Shown one piece after another: positions 8,275 to 15,344 of a DNA stretch of 42,487 nucleotides. This DNA comes from a virus, in the IMG/VR virus record IMGVR_UViG_3300023180_000126, positions 1 through 42,487 of that record. One strand, written 5' to 3'. Position numbers and translations under genes: made by a program. Positions within the stretch are counted from its first letter, which is position 1. Every line of letters begins with the position of its first letter. Below the pieces are notes generated by a model that saw only the letters and a list, made by a program, of their open reading frames with translations, was not told the DNA's origin and searched no databases.

Positions 8275-8895
8275 ATGGCAATATCAACTTTATCAAAATT
8301 TACAGTACCACTAGCGAACGATCAGAGTTCAGCATCACAAGGTTTATTGATGCCAAAACTACAGTATCGTTTTAGAGCGATCCTGGAGAATTTTGGAGTA
8401 TCAACACCAAGATCAGAACTAACAAAACAAGTTATAGACATCACGAGACCTAACTTGACTTTCGACAACGTGACACTGGACGTGTACAACTCAAAAGTTT
8501 ATGTTGCAGGTAAACACACTTGGGATCCAATCACAATCAATCTTAGAGATGACGTCAACAACTCTGTGACTAAATTGGTTGGAGAGCAGATCCAGAAACA
8601 GTTTGACTTCTTTGAACAGTCAAGTGCGGCATCAGGTATTGATTACAAATTCACTGCTAGAATTGAAATGCTAGATGGTGGTAACGGAGCAAGTGCACCA
8701 AATGTGTTAGAAACATTTGAGTTATACGGTGCATATGTAGAAAACGTGAACTACAACACACTAGCATACGCAACCTCAGACCCAGCGACTATCACTATGT
8801 CAATTAGATACGACAACGCGATCCAAACTCCAACAGGAACAGGAATCGGAACAGCGGTATCTAGAACGATCGGTACATTGAGTACTGGTGGTTAA
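8275..8895 (+). CDS. 19: Tail tube protein gp19-like
   Basis: Forms the hexameric rings of the inner tail tube. The 206-residue protein shows the tube-fold pattern: an N-terminal strand region (LQYRFRAILENFGV), TKQVIDITRPNLTFDNVTLDVYNS split over 52-75, KHTWDPITINLRDD near 84-97 and a long helix QIQKQFDFFEQSSAASG. T4 gp19 is 163 residues; the extra length is mostly C-terminal. It follows gp18 by 23 bases with an SD (AGGAGA), and is followed by a rho-independent terminator, so 18-19 is a self-contained transcription unit. Confidence 0.92.
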   Translation: MAISTLSKFTVPLANDQSSASQGLLMPKLQYRFRAILENFGVSTPRSELTKQVIDITRPNLTFDNVTLDVYNSKVYVAGKHTWDPITINLRDDVNNSVTKLVGEQIQKQFDFFEQSSAASGIDYKFTARIEMLDGGNGASAPNVLETFELYGAYVENVNYNTLAYATSDPATITMSIRYDNAIQTPTGTGIGTAVSRTIGTLSTGG

Positions 8896-8923
8896 TCAAA
8901 ATTAAGTTAGCAATTATACAAGG

Positions 8924-8949
8924 AAAGCGTCTTTATAGGCGCTTTTTTT
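8924..8949 (+). terminator. Rho-independent terminator after gp19
   Basis: An 8-bp stem (AAAGCGTC with GGCGCTTT, one G-U pair) closes a TTTATA loop and runs directly into seven T residues. It ends the sheath-tube transcription unit. This is the only clear intrinsic terminator I see in the window. Confidence 0.9.
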
Positions 8950-8954
8950 GTGGC

Positions 8955-8962
8955 CATAAATA
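8955..8962 (+). promoter_or_regulatory. Late-promoter-like octamer before the second tube-fold gene
   Basis: CATAAATA lies five bases (CCCAT) before the ATG at 8968 and six bases after the terminator T-tract, restarting late transcription. Confidence 0.6.
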
Positions 8963-8967
8963 CCCAT

Positions 8968-10356
8968 ATGCCAAGCATTAACAACTTCTTACAAGGATTC
9001 CAAGACGGCCTACCGGGAATGAAAGACTTCCGACACGCATCACGACTGTACATAGACGACAACTACAAGTTGATGCCCAAACAGAAGTTCCTGTTCCACG
9101 TGGTGTTCAACACCGATGAAACCCTATTCTTTAACGGATTCAACTCCAATGAAAGATATGAACTCAACATGTTGGTTAAAAGTGCTGATCTACCCAAATA
9201 CGGAATGAACCTGGAAGAAAAAATTCAGTACAACAAGAAAATGTATGCGGCAACCAGGATACAATATGAACCAGTAAACATTACATTCCATGACGACCAC
9301 GCTGACACTGTAAATGCTTTTTGGAAAAAATATTATGAGTATCACATAGCAGACTCAGTTGCTTTAAATTCGGACCTTGCTATTTCAAACACAAAAGACG
9401 ATTACTACGATGGTATAGACAAAAAAAATATCACGAAGTTTGGATTAGACACACCGGCCGTGAGAAAAAAGCCTTACTTGAAAGGTATAGAAATATTTGT
9501 GCTACACAAACAACGATTCACTTCTATGACCTTGGTCAACCCTGTTATAGGTTCGTTTAGCCACGATAACTTAGACCAAGCAGATGGCGCCGGTGTCTTA
9601 CAGAACACCATGCAGATATTTTACGAAACAGTGATATACAAATCAGGAATAATAAACAAAAATAATGTTCCTGGATTTGCCACAATACATTATGACAAAG
9701 AACCTTCCCCTTTAACTGTATTAGGCGGAGGCACAAACAGTATATTTGGTCCGGGCGGTGTTGTTGACGGCATAGGTTCAGTGATAAGGAATGTACAGTC
9801 GGGAAACATATTAGGAGCGATATTGGCGGCCTCAAACACCTACAACAATGCCAAGAAAATCAAAAAATCAGATGTCAAGGAAGAACTCAAAGGCATAGCC
9901 AAGGAAGGTATTTTAGAAGTTGGCAAGCAGGCAGGCACAATAACTAATCCTGTTGGTGCTTTCTCTGTCGGTGCCGCTGTGGCAGGAGCGGCCATTATTG
10001 CTAATGCTAAAGGTATCAACGATAAGAGCACAAAACAAAACACACGTGTGGTAAACAGTCCATCACTAGACACAGTCAACTTCCTTACAGCAGAAGAATC
10101 TTTTAATCTTATATCCGTCGACGAGACCATCAAGGATGAAATCGCGGCCGGAATATACTACAAAGACATAGGATCTAGGAAGGATCTCACAGTGGCAGAA
10201 TCCGATATAGAATATGCGGGTGCTGGCACTACAACCAAGACCGTTTATAGGAACAAAGCAATCACGGACATAAGGAAACTGATAACAGAAGGCTACATCA
10301 AAATAGACAGGACAACACAAAACGTGTCTGTAGCAACTGAGAAAGCGGCATTGTAA
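8968..10356 (+). CDS. Tail-tube-fold structural protein, possibly gp54-like
   Basis: A 463-residue protein. The N-terminal ~250 residues have a tail-tube-like pattern: KFLFHVVFNTDE, LVKSADLPKYGMNLEE, IQYEPVNITFHDD, AFWKKYYEYHI, then MTLVNPVIGSFSHDNLD and MQIFYETVIYKSG. The same order (strand pair, deep loop, helix, closing strands with 'NP-I-S-H') occurs in gp19 and in the T4 baseplate tube-initiator gp54. The C-terminal 200 residues are helical and alanine-rich (AGAAIIANAKG near 340), possibly membrane-interacting or a scaffold. The frame continues to a GTG at 8950, but that codon lies before the late octamer, so ATG 8968 is preferred. Structural role likely; exact T4 counterpart uncertain. 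Confidence 0.62.
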   Translation: MPSINNFLQGFQDGLPGMKDFRHASRLYIDDNYKLMPKQKFLFHVVFNTDETLFFNGFNSNERYELNMLVKSADLPKYGMNLEEKIQYNKKMYAATRIQYEPVNITFHDDHADTVNAFWKKYYEYHIADSVALNSDLAISNTKDDYYDGIDKKNITKFGLDTPAVRKKPYLKGIEIFVLHKQRFTSMTLVNPVIGSFSHDNLDQADGAGVLQNTMQIFYETVIYKSGIINKNNVPGFATIHYDKEPSPLTVLGGGTNSIFGPGGVVDGIGSVIRNVQSGNILGAILAASNTYNNAKKIKKSDVKEELKGIAKEGILEVGKQAGTITNPVGAFSVGAAVAGAAIIANAKGINDKSTKQNTRVVNSPSLDTVNFLTAEESFNLISVDETIKDEIAAGIYYKDIGSRKDLTVAESDIEYAGAGTTTKTVYRNKAITDIRKLITEGYIKIDRTTQNVSVATEKAAL

Positions 10357-10733
10357 TGGCAGAATTTTACACAAACCTACCACCAAAACAAAAAGACGAG
10401 TTGGACAAGACAATAGAAAAACTGACCACGACAAACTACGAAACCGGTTATCAATTCAATGCAGGTGATTATGATAGTACCGTGGCGTTCTTCGTCAAGC
10501 GTGGATTTTCGAGATCATCGGCAGAATCGACCGCTTACGTGATACTATCACAAGCAAAGATTGACAACATCAGACCACAGGAAATATTAGACAAACTGAC
10601 CTATGCGGATCCGGCACTACTGTCAGAACTGACAACCATAATACTCAACGCCAACAGATACAAGTCCAGCAGGCTGGGTGTCAGGCAGACGCTCACGACC
10701 AAAGAGACAGTATCTAGGAATATCATAGACTAA
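10356..10733 (+). CDS. Conserved phage protein of unknown function, probably virion-associated
   Basis: A 125-residue protein with no catalytic motif I can identify. VAFFVKRGFSRSSAESTAY (44-62) is a helix-turn-helix-like pair, followed by ILSQAKIDNIRPQEILDKL and LNANRYKSSRLGVR. I recall similar proteins in marine T4-like phages next to head/tail genes. Its ATG shares one base with the stop of the preceding gene and its stop shares one base with the gp4 ATG, so the three are translationally coupled. A structural or assembly role fits the context but is inference. Confidence 0.6.
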   Translation: MAEFYTNLPPKQKDELDKTIEKLTTTNYETGYQFNAGDYDSTVAFFVKRGFSRSSAESTAYVILSQAKIDNIRPQEILDKLTYADPALLSELTTIILNANRYKSSRLGVRQTLTTKETVSRNIID

Positions 10734-11173
10734 TGTTACCGAGATTCGCCAGGGGCAAATTCTCTCCCAAGAACGGAGAAAAATATGTGGGCACCAAGAC
10801 GCCCACATACAGATCCAGTTGGGAACACGCGTTCATGAGGTTGTGTGACGAACACCCCAACGTGTACCAATGGGCATCTGAATCAATAAAGATTCCTTAC
10901 CGACATCCATTCACGGGCAAGTACACAGTGTATGTGCCAGACTTCTTCATAGTGTACCAAGACAAGGAAGGTCGCAAACACGCCGAGATGGTTGAGGTCA
11001 AGCCCATGAGTCAGACCACCATGGAGTCCGCGGGACGTAGTCAGGCCAAGAAGAAACAGGTAATCATAAACATGGCCAAGTGGGAGGCCGCAAGTGCCTA
11101 CGCCAAGCAGAGGAGGATCAAGTTCAGGGTGGTGTCAGAAGAGCAGTTGTTCCACAATGGCAAACGTAAGTAA
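10733..11173 (+). CDS. 4: Head completion nuclease-fold protein, gp4-like
   Basis: T4 gp4 (gp50) is needed to finish the DNA-filled head before tail joining. The 146-residue protein contains RSSWE (27-31), VPDFFIVY (68-75) and EMVEVKP (85-91). Together E31, D70 and E88-x-K90 make a PD-(D/E)xK nuclease core of the TnsA-like type, as in gp4. Length matches T4 gp4 (150). The basic C-terminus (RSQAKKKQ, KQRRIKFR) suits DNA contact. Its stop codon lies within the late octamer of the terminase small subunit gene. Confidence 0.8.
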   Translation: MLPRFARGKFSPKNGEKYVGTKTPTYRSSWEHAFMRLCDEHPNVYQWASESIKIPYRHPFTGKYTVYVPDFFIVYQDKEGRKHAEMVEVKPMSQTTMESAGRSQAKKKQVIINMAKWEAASAYAKQRRIKFRVVSEEQLFHNGKRK

Positions 11174-11176
11174 ATA
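11169..11176 (+). promoter_or_regulatory. Late-promoter-like octamer before gp16
   Basis: AGTAAATA overlaps the gp4 stop codon and lies five bases (CGACG) before the ATG at 11182. Confidence 0.5.
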
Positions 11177-11181
11177 CGACG

Positions 11182-11706
11182 ATGACAAAGAAATTAGAGG
11201 ACATACTTAATTTACCAAACGTCAAAGAGGCCTTCAAGGAAGTGGATAAGAAGGAGCAGGCCAGGGCCAACAGAGATCAGACCAAGGAAGTGCTGAAGAA
11301 CGTTGATCCTCAGACCGCAAAGAACCTACAGAAGAGCTACGCGGAGTTTGACAAGATAGCGGCCGCACTGCCACAGGTGAAGGGTCTGGGGGAACTGAGT
11401 GACCTCGAACTGGACAAACTGGCCGTAGAAGCAGAAGAGAGCTACAAGAACCTGATGGACCTAGGCATGAATGTGGATTCACGTTATTCAGGACGTATTT
11501 TTGAGGTTGCCAGCAACTTCCTGCGCAACGCCATAGACGCCAAGGGTAGCAAGATAGACAAGAAGCTCAAGATGGTGGAACTACAGCTCAAGAAGATGAA
11601 ACTGGACAAAGATGGCAACAAAGACGGTGGTCAAATAGAGGAAAGCGATGGATTCGTAATATCCGATCGTAACGAATTGATGAAGAAACTATTAAAAAAA
11701 GACTAA
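11182..11706 (+). CDS. 16: Terminase small subunit gp16-like
   Basis: Binds DNA and stimulates the packaging ATPase gp17. The 174-residue protein is almost all helix. It has a charged N-terminal arm, a central region with LSDLELDKLAVEAEESYKNL (74-93), then SRYSGRIFEVASNFLRNAID and IDKKLKMVELQLKKMKLDK, a coiled-coil hairpin matching the oligomerisation region of gp16 in T4-like phages (T4: 164 residues). Position supports it: in this phage gp17 follows after two structural genes, so the 16-17 pair is split, unlike T4. Confidence 0.75.
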   Translation: MTKKLEDILNLPNVKEAFKEVDKKEQARANRDQTKEVLKNVDPQTAKNLQKSYAEFDKIAAALPQVKGLGELSDLELDKLAVEAEESYKNLMDLGMNVDSRYSGRIFEVASNFLRNAIDAKGSKIDKKLKMVELQLKKMKLDKDGNKDGGQIEESDGFVISDRNELMKKLLKKD

Positions 11707-11709
11707 ATA
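11702..11709 (+). promoter_or_regulatory. Late-promoter-like octamer before the gene at 11716
   Basis: ACTAAATA contains the gp16 stop codon (TAA) and lies six bases (TTGCAT) before the ATG at 11716. Confidence 0.5.
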
Positions 11710-11715
11710 TTGCAT

Positions 11716-12336
11716 ATGAGCACGTTTAAGGACTATCTAGCAGAATCAGTAAAGTCGTATGACTACAAAATCAAGGTAGCAGGCGCTATTGACAAGGATT
11801 TCGCCAACAAGATGGAAACAGCACTTGCTAAATTTGAAGTGTCTAAAATGTCAGCAGGCAAGAAAACACCTATCATGACCATGCCGTTAGATTTCCCCAT
11901 GTTGAGCAACGAGGAAGTCACAATCTTTGACGTCACAACAAACTATCCTGTGTCAGTGAGGGAATTAAAAGAGTACCTTTCAGACAGGATGAGGTTACCA
12001 GCCACACACATCGTTGTGAGGAAACCAGGTGAGCCCACAGAGGAATACCAAGACCAGATGCAGATCAAATCAGAGTACGCTAACAAACTGTATGACATCG
12101 AGTACAAGGATGCTCCTAAAGTGAACGCAGAAGACTTCCACTCAACCAAGGCCAACATGAGCCTACTGAAAGAATTATTAAAAGACAGAGAAGCCCACGC
12201 ACTCAATATGGAAGTGGGCAAAGACAACAAAACACAAGAACTACAGAGCAACGAAGAAGAATCCAAACCATCACCGATACAGGCCGCACACAAAGGTCCT
12301 GTAAAAGGTAACCCACACCCAGCAAAAGGAAAATAA
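11716..12336 (+). CDS. Unknown protein, probable virion or assembly component
   Basis: A 206-residue protein, not recognised. It begins MSTFKDYLAESVKSYDY, similar in style to short 'FKxFLxE' N-termini of T4-like structural and core proteins. The first ~110 residues look like a small alpha/beta domain (YKIKVAGAIDKDFANKMETAL, then VTIFDVTTNYPVSVRELKEYL, then THIVVRKPGEP). The C-terminal ~60 residues are disordered and low in hydrophobics (DNKTQELQSNEEESKPSP, ending HPAKGK). A TTG at 11710 is in frame but lies against the late octamer; ATG 11716 is preferred. Between the terminase subunits, hence probably late. Confidence 0.55.
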   Translation: MSTFKDYLAESVKSYDYKIKVAGAIDKDFANKMETALAKFEVSKMSAGKKTPIMTMPLDFPMLSNEEVTIFDVTTNYPVSVRELKEYLSDRMRLPATHIVVRKPGEPTEEYQDQMQIKSEYANKLYDIEYKDAPKVNAEDFHSTKANMSLLKELLKDREAHALNMEVGKDNKTQELQSNEEESKPSPIQAAHKGPVKGNPHPAKGK

Positions 12337-12339
12337 GCC

Positions 12340-13161
12340 ATGGAAATGATAGATGTATTACAGAAACTAAAAGAAATCGCAGAATCAAAACCAGAATTGG
12401 TCAAAGACGCTGTGGAGAATGTTGAGAGAACTAATCCTAAAGTTGACGAAAGCAGAATGAAGGACTACCTACATGACGAAGCGGAAAAACTTTCAAGAGA
12501 AGAATTCATCAAGAAGCATGGTGAGAGCCTGGCAGGTTTCTGGGACAGCATAAATGGCACAGAAGAAGCAGTTGAAGGCAAGATGCCAGCTGGCCTTAAA
12601 GCATATCATGACAAAAAAACAGGCAAAGAAGACAAAAAAGAAACAGTGAAAGAAGCGATCCAGATATCAGCAGACACACCTCAAGAAGCGTCCATGATGA
12701 TGCAGATACTATCATTAGCAGGAGTCAAGCCTGTTGACGCGGCGATGATCGGTGCTGAAGAACCAGCGTCGGATCACGGCACAGATGGTGATGAGATGGC
12801 CAAGTTCAGGAACATGGTGACAGCACCAGATGAAGAGAAAGCGGCGGAAACATTCGCTAACGAACCTGAAGAAAAAGTTTCAGACATAGACACATTAGTG
12901 AACGTACACTCAGGTGGATTGAACAGACGTAAACAGCAGTTCGCGAAAGCACAGGACGGTGATAACGCAATGGCAGTTGCCCAGGAAGACAAGATCACCG
13001 AAGAAGAACTTGCCAACAGCCTTAGAACACAGTACGAAAGTTTCAAATCAGCATATCAGACAGAAGCCAAAAAAGCAAAACCTGACTTCTTGGATATGGA
13101 CAAAGATGGTGATAAAAAAGAACCAATGAAAAAAGCCATCAAAGACAAAGAAGCAAAGTAA
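12340..13161 (+). CDS. Acidic unknown protein with EF-hand-like C-terminal loop
   Basis: A 273-residue, strongly charged protein (many E/D/K) with little hydrophobic core outside residues ~110-140 (ISADTPQEASMMMQILSLAG). The C-terminus ends with FLDMDKDGDKKEPMKKAI. The D-x-D-x-D-G-x-x-x-E spacing equals the calcium-binding half of an EF-hand or dockerin repeat, and I recall the same ending in marine T4-like phage proteins. It is preceded by AAGGAAAA, a weak SD, three bases after the upstream stop. It may be a scaffold, internal head or virion protein; function not shown. Confidence 0.55.
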   Translation: MEMIDVLQKLKEIAESKPELVKDAVENVERTNPKVDESRMKDYLHDEAEKLSREEFIKKHGESLAGFWDSINGTEEAVEGKMPAGLKAYHDKKTGKEDKKETVKEAIQISADTPQEASMMMQILSLAGVKPVDAAMIGAEEPASDHGTDGDEMAKFRNMVTAPDEEKAAETFANEPEEKVSDIDTLVNVHSGGLNRRKQQFAKAQDGDNAMAVAQEDKITEEELANSLRTQYESFKSAYQTEAKKAKPDFLDMDKDGDKKEPMKKAIKDKEAK

Positions 13162-13185
13162 TACTTTTCCGATCATCCGAACAGC

Positions 13186-13193
13186 GTTAAATA
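13186..13193 (+). promoter_or_regulatory. Late-promoter-like octamer before gp17
   Basis: GTTAAATA lies seven bases (CTACACT) before the terminase large subunit ATG, inside a 39-base intergenic gap. Confidence 0.55.
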
Positions 13194-13200
13194 CTACACT

Positions 13201-14793
13201 ATGGCGTATGTATCACTAGATAGCGACCAAATCAAGAAGGCGCACAAGAAACACAAGTACACCAAAGAACAGGTAGAGAAACTTGAGAAGTGTATGGATC
13301 CCAAAACGGGGCCTCTGTACTTCATGAGGGAGTTCATGATGATACAGCATCCTGTCAAGGGTTCCGTGAATTTCGAACCTTTCCCGTACCAAGAACGCTT
13401 GATAGAGAGCTACAACAATCACAGATTCAGCATAGCCATGCTACCCAGACAGACGGGCAAGACCACGTGTGCATCGGGCTACCTGGTGTGGTATGCCATG
13501 TTCAGACCAGACTCACAGATCCTAATAGCCGCACACAAATATGCGGGTGCATCAGACATCATGTCGAGAGTGCGTTACGCATACGAGATGTTGCCATCGT
13601 GGATCAAAGCGGGCGTGACACAATACAACCGGAACAGCATAGAATTCGACAATGGTTCAAAGATAATGGCGACCACAACAACAGAGAACACAGGTAGGGG
13701 TATGTCACTCACACTTATATATTGTGATGAGTTCGCGTTCGTACAACCGCCAGAGAAGGCCAAGGAGTTCTGGACATCACTATCACCAACCTTGAGTACA
13801 GGTGGTAAGTGCATGATAACCTCAACTCCCAACTCGGATGAAGACCAGTTCGCAATGATCTGGAAAGAGGCCAACAAGAGGTTTGACGAGTACGGCAACG
13901 ACAAGATAACAGGCACCAACGGTTTCTACGCCATGAAGGCACACTGGTCAGAACACCCCGACAGGGATCAAGAGTGGGCCGACGCAGAACGGGCCAGGAT
14001 CGGGGAAGAACGGTTCCGCAGGGAACACGAATGTGAGTTCTTGATCTTTGACGAGACCCTGGTTTCCAGTATGGTTCTAGCCGACATGGAGGGCACACCC
14101 CCTGTCGAGACAACAGGACAGGTACGTTGGTTCAAGAGGCCAACCCCAGGACACACCTACATGGTGTCACTGGATCCCAGCATGGGAACAGGCGGTGACT
14201 ACGCCGCAATACAGGTCTTTGAACTTCCCACATTTGAGCAAGTGGGCGAGTGGCATCATAACATGACCCCGATGAACCAACAGATAAGAATTCTACAAGG
14301 AATCAACAAACACATACATGATACAATCATGGAACAGGATTCCACAGCAACACCTCAAATTTTCTACTCCATGGAGAACAACTCCATAGGTGAGGCCGCA
14401 TTGATGCGTGTGATGGATATAGGTGAGGAGAACATCATGGGCATGTTCTTAAGTGAGCCGATCAGGAAGGGACACAGGCGTAAATTCAGGAGGGGATTCA
14501 ACACCACAGCAAAACACAAGATAGATGCCTGTACCAAATTCAAAGAACTCATAGAGAATGACAAGATGAAAATACACTCGCAGTTGTTGATATCGGAACT
14601 TAAAGACTTCGTGGCATCCGGCATGAGTTACAAGGCCAAACCCGGACAGCACGACGACCTAGTCAGTGCGTGTCTATTAATGACACGTATGATGAAAGTA
14701 CTAGCGGACTTTGATCCTAAAATTTTTGAGAAATGGACAGATAGGACGAGTGAGATCACACCTATGCCCATCTTTGGATCGTTCACAGGATAA
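13201..14793 (+). CDS. 17: Terminase large subunit gp17-like (packaging ATPase and nuclease)
   Basis: Motor that packages DNA into the prohead and cuts concatemers. ATPase domain: Walker A PRQTGKTT (82-89), Walker B LIYCDE (172-177), and TSTPN (208-212) as coupling motif. Nuclease domain: MVSLDPSMGTGGDYA (321-335) gives D325, FYSMENN gives E392 and QHDDLVSA gives D485/D486, matching the RNase H-fold triad of T4 gp17 (D401, E458, D542). Length 530 residues versus 610 in T4; the shortening is mainly at both termini. All catalytic residues are present, so it should be active. Followed after one base by a methyltransferase gene. Confidence 0.96.
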   Translation: MAYVSLDSDQIKKAHKKHKYTKEQVEKLEKCMDPKTGPLYFMREFMMIQHPVKGSVNFEPFPYQERLIESYNNHRFSIAMLPRQTGKTTCASGYLVWYAMFRPDSQILIAAHKYAGASDIMSRVRYAYEMLPSWIKAGVTQYNRNSIEFDNGSKIMATTTTENTGRGMSLTLIYCDEFAFVQPPEKAKEFWTSLSPTLSTGGKCMITSTPNSDEDQFAMIWKEANKRFDEYGNDKITGTNGFYAMKAHWSEHPDRDQEWADAERARIGEERFRREHECEFLIFDETLVSSMVLADMEGTPPVETTGQVRWFKRPTPGHTYMVSLDPSMGTGGDYAAIQVFELPTFEQVGEWHHNMTPMNQQIRILQGINKHIHDTIMEQDSTATPQIFYSMENNSIGEAALMRVMDIGEENIMGMFLSEPIRKGHRRKFRRGFNTTAKHKIDACTKFKELIENDKMKIHSQLLISELKDFVASGMSYKAKPGQHDDLVSACLLMTRMMKVLADFDPKIFEKWTDRTSEITPMPIFGSFTG

Positions 14794-14794
14794 C

Positions 14795-15334
14795 GTGAGA
14801 AAAAATCTATATTACAAGTCAGGTGAGGAAGGTAATGTTGACTTCAATGAACGATGGAATGATCTCTCAGGAATAATCGATTTCAACAAAGATCACACCG
14901 TGCTGGATGTTGGCTGTGCCGAAGGACTGATAGCCATAGAACTATCAAAGAGATTCAAAAAAGTTTTTGCGTTTGACATAGAGCCTTACAGAATAACGAA
15001 GGCACGTGAGAATGCTGTGGGAATACCGAACATAGAATTCTCAACGGAAAACTACATATCCTATCAGTATCAAGATTACGATCAAGTGTTCTGCCTGGGT
15101 GTGTATCACAAGATAAAGAACAACCAGCGACAAGGGGCACTGGACGATATGTTCAAGAAGTGCTCTTCAACATTGTATCTACGTGTGCCCATAGTCGGCA
15201 AGGATGTGCCAAAAACCGTGGGTGTAAGCGACGCAGAGGTGCTTAAAATTGCTGGTAATAATGATTTTGTACTAACACACCGTACCGTACAGAGACCACA
15301 ACATGGAACCATATTCAAGTTCGCAAGGCACTAA
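14795..15334 (+). CDS. Class I SAM-dependent methyltransferase
   Basis: A 179-residue protein. VLDVGCAEG near 33-41 is the glycine-rich AdoMet-binding motif I, VFAFDIEPYRI is motif II with the acidic ribose ligand, and DYDQVFCLGVYHKI corresponds to motif IV-V. No target-recognition domain is visible, so the substrate (protein, small molecule, sugar or nucleic acid) is open; a DPPY-type DNA adenine motif is absent. I use the GTG at 14795, one base after the gp17 stop, since the only upstream start is a TTG inside gp17 coding and the text from MRKNLYYKSGEEG onward looks like a proper N-terminus. The gene is coupled to gp17, an unusual place for a methyltransferase. Confidence 0.78.
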   Translation: MRKNLYYKSGEEGNVDFNERWNDLSGIIDFNKDHTVLDVGCAEGLIAIELSKRFKKVFAFDIEPYRITKARENAVGIPNIEFSTENYISYQYQDYDQVFCLGVYHKIKNNQRQGALDDMFKKCSSTLYLRVPIVGKDVPKTVGVSDAEVLKIAGNNDFVLTHRTVQRPQHGTIFKFARH

Positions 15335-15337
15335 ATA
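15330..15337 (+). promoter_or_regulatory. Late-promoter-like octamer before the 761-residue protein
   Basis: ACTAAATA includes the methyltransferase stop codon and lies seven bases (GCACTAT) before the ATG at 15345. Confidence 0.55.
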
Positions 15338-15344
15338 GCACTAT

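Noticed and set aside
8950-8967. Upstream GTG start extending the second tube-fold protein by six residues
   Set aside because: It would start before the late octamer and within five bases of the terminator; ATG 8968 fits the spacing rule.
13715-14113. Long antisense frames over gp17, gp18 and the glycan genes
   Set aside because: They show low-complexity, composition-driven text (R/S/C-rich), no start signals and lie opposite well-supported genes.
14711-14794. Upstream TTG start for the methyltransferase
   Set aside because: The extra 28 residues lie entirely inside gp17 coding in another frame and add no methyltransferase-like text.
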